Assembly: GCA_012744295.1 (NCBI GenBank)
Contig: JAAYIB010000162.1
Coordinates: 1-6,606, forward strand
From: Acholeplasmataceae bacterium
GTDB lineage: Bacteria; Bacillota; Negativicutes; Acidaminococcales; Acidaminococcaceae
Reading direction: 5' to 3'
DNA: 6,606 nt
Shown: positions 5,546 to 6,606 of the stretch, one piece after another
Layout of the letters: the number at the start of each line of letters is the position of its first letter
Position numbering within the stretch: position 1 is the stretch's first letter
Made by a program: the position numbers and the translations under genes
Notes under the pieces: model-generated
Databases searched by the model: none
What the model was told of the DNA's origin: nothing
Seen by the model: only the letters and a program-made list of their open reading frames with translations

Positions 5546-6606
5546 GGTCTTGATTATCGGCGCCGGTGCGGCCGGATTGCTGGCAGGAATTGCCGCAGTC
5601 ACGAGCGGTGCGGACGTGACAATCCTGGAAAAGATGCCGGCGGCCGGACGCAAACTGCTTATAACCGGGAAAGGCCGGTGCAATCTGACGAATGACTGCG
5701 AAAAGGAGGAATTTATTCGCAACATGCCAGGCAATGGCCGATTTCTGAATGGAGCCTTCAGCAGGTTTTCCAATAGAAACTTAGTAGCCCTGCTGGAAGA
5801 CAATGGGCTTATGACGAAGGTGGAGAGAGGCGGTCGGGTTTTTCCGGTCAGCGACAAGGCTAAAGATGTTGTTGACAAGTTTATAAAAATTTTCCAGGAA
5901 AAAGGCGGAAAAATAATTTATTCGCAAACAGTGTCGGAAATCTTACTTCAAGAGGGTAAAACGCTTGGAGTGAAGACGCTTGATGGTAAAAAACACATCG
6001 CTGACAAGATTGTTCTGGCTACGGGAGGCGCATCCTATCACGGAACAGGTTCTGACGGAGGCGGCTATCTTTTGGCAAAAGCGTGCGGACACACGATTGT
6101 ATCGCTTAAGCCTTCACTGGTACCCTTGACTTCCGACTCGGCATATATTTGTAAACTCCAGGGACTTTCTCTGCGCAATGTCAAGGCATCGGTTTATGCA
6201 GGGACGAAGCTTATGGCTGCGGAGTTTGGCGAAATGATTTTTACGCATTTTGGCTTCTCGGGACCAATTATACTGTCACTCAGCAAGACTGCTGCAGACA
6301 AAAAGAGCAAGGATCTGGACCTCTTGATTGACTTGAAGCCTGCTCTTGACGAACCGACTCTTGATGCAAGGCTGCAGAGGGATTTTAAAAAATACATCAA
6401 CAAGCAAATTGTCAACGCAATGAAGGATTTGCTGCCGGCACGTCTTATCCCCATTGTTTTGGATGCAGCCTTCATAGATCCTGAAAAGCCTGCAAACCAA
6501 ATTTCGAAGCAGGAAAGACAGCGAATATTGCATTCATTAAAGAATTTAACCTTCCCGATTACGGGAACGCGCCCCATCGCCGAAGCAATAGTAACGGCAG
6601 GCGGGG
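5538..6606 (+). CDS. HI0933/BaiN-type FAD-dependent oxidoreductase (3' end outside window)
   Basis: A long open frame starts at ATG 5538 and runs off the right edge, giving 356 complete codons of a family usually near 410 residues. The N-terminus is an FAD-binding Rossmann fold with GAGAAG (8-13) and E31 at the end of the second strand. The family signature GRKLLITGKGRCNLTN lies at 37-52 and ATGG at 161-164, and the visible end ITGTRPIAEAIVTAGG is the conserved segment before the C-terminal FAD-contacting motif. Members are annotated as NAD(P)/FAD-dependent oxidoreductases or aminoacetone oxidase family; one, BaiN of Clostridium scindens, has been proposed to reduce bile-acid intermediates. 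The substrate here cannot be inferred. It overlaps rluB by eight bases; AGGTGG (5523-5528) lies nine bases before the ATG, inside rluB. The truncation is due only to the window edge. Confidence 0.93.
   Translation, partial: MNKVLIIGAGAAGLLAGIAAVTSGADVTILEKMPAAGRKLLITGKGRCNLTNDCEKEEFIRNMPGNGRFLNGAFSRFSNRNLVALLEDNGLMTKVERGGRVFPVSDKAKDVVDKFIKIFQEKGGKIIYSQTVSEILLQEGKTLGVKTLDGKKHIADKIVLATGGASYHGTGSDGGGYLLAKACGHTIVSLKPSLVPLTSDSAYICKLQGLSLRNVKASVYAGTKLMAAEFGEMIFTHFGFSGPIILSLSKTAADKKSKDLDLLIDLKPALDEPTLDARLQRDFKKYINKQIVNAMKDLLPARLIPIVLDAAFIDPEKPANQISKQERQRILHSLKNLTFPITGTRPIAEAIVTAGG

Noticed and set aside
5453..5878. Minus-strand open frame of 141 codons across the rluB-flavoprotein junction
   Set aside because: It is antisense to conserved coding sequence and has no family features.
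6194..6577. Two overlapping minus-strand open frames within the flavoprotein region
   Set aside because: The + strand here clearly encodes the continuous HI0933-family protein; the minus-strand frames are by-products of it.
1..6606. Search for a mobile, defence, CRISPR or otherwise novel system
   Set aside because: Every sizeable frame is a recognisable conserved gene. I saw no spaced direct repeats, transposase, integrase, toxin-antitoxin pair or RNA gene, and base composition looks even along the window by eye.

Overview
This window is a compact stretch of conserved chromosomal genes, all on the + strand. The organism is most likely an anaerobic member of the Firmicutes, perhaps of the Negativicutes or Clostridia. 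That rests on strong GGAGG-type ribosome binding sites, an intrinsic terminator, the adjacent scpA-scpB-rluB cluster seen across Firmicutes, and a tryptophanyl-tRNA synthetase with a cysteine pattern of the iron-sulfur kind known from Thermotoga. The genus cannot be fixed from the sequence alone.

Layout. (i) 2-856: the 3' part of a membrane-anchored metallophosphoesterase whose reading frame is open to the left edge. A nested pair of perfect inverted repeats lies in its first 55 bases. (ii) 927-1703: a free-standing crotonase-fold gene with its own ribosome binding site, a possible promoter before it and a clear Rho-independent terminator after it. Its active site resembles PaaG-type isomerases rather than true enoyl-CoA hydratases. 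(iii) 1750-1777: a promoter with a perfect TATAAT, placed directly against the terminator tail. (iv) 1811-6606: a probable operon running off the right edge: M50 site-2 protease, trpS, scpA, scpB, rluB, and an HI0933/BaiN-type flavoprotein cut by the window end. Gaps inside it are 30, 14, -11, 33 and -8 bases, so scpA/scpB and rluB/flavoprotein overlap and are probably translationally coupled.

How the genes fit together. ScpA and ScpB are the kleisin and winged-helix partners of SMC in chromosome segregation. TrpS charges tRNA-Trp and RluB modifies 23S rRNA, so the operon mixes growth-linked translation and chromosome functions with an intramembrane protease and a flavoenzyme of uncertain substrate. 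No mobile element, CRISPR array, tRNA, rRNA, phage or defence gene is visible, and no stretch over 300 bases lacks a gene. I found no undescribed system. The points most worth a second look are the TrpRS cysteine motif, the atypical crotonase active site, a terminator-like hairpin inside scpA and the inverted repeats at the left edge.
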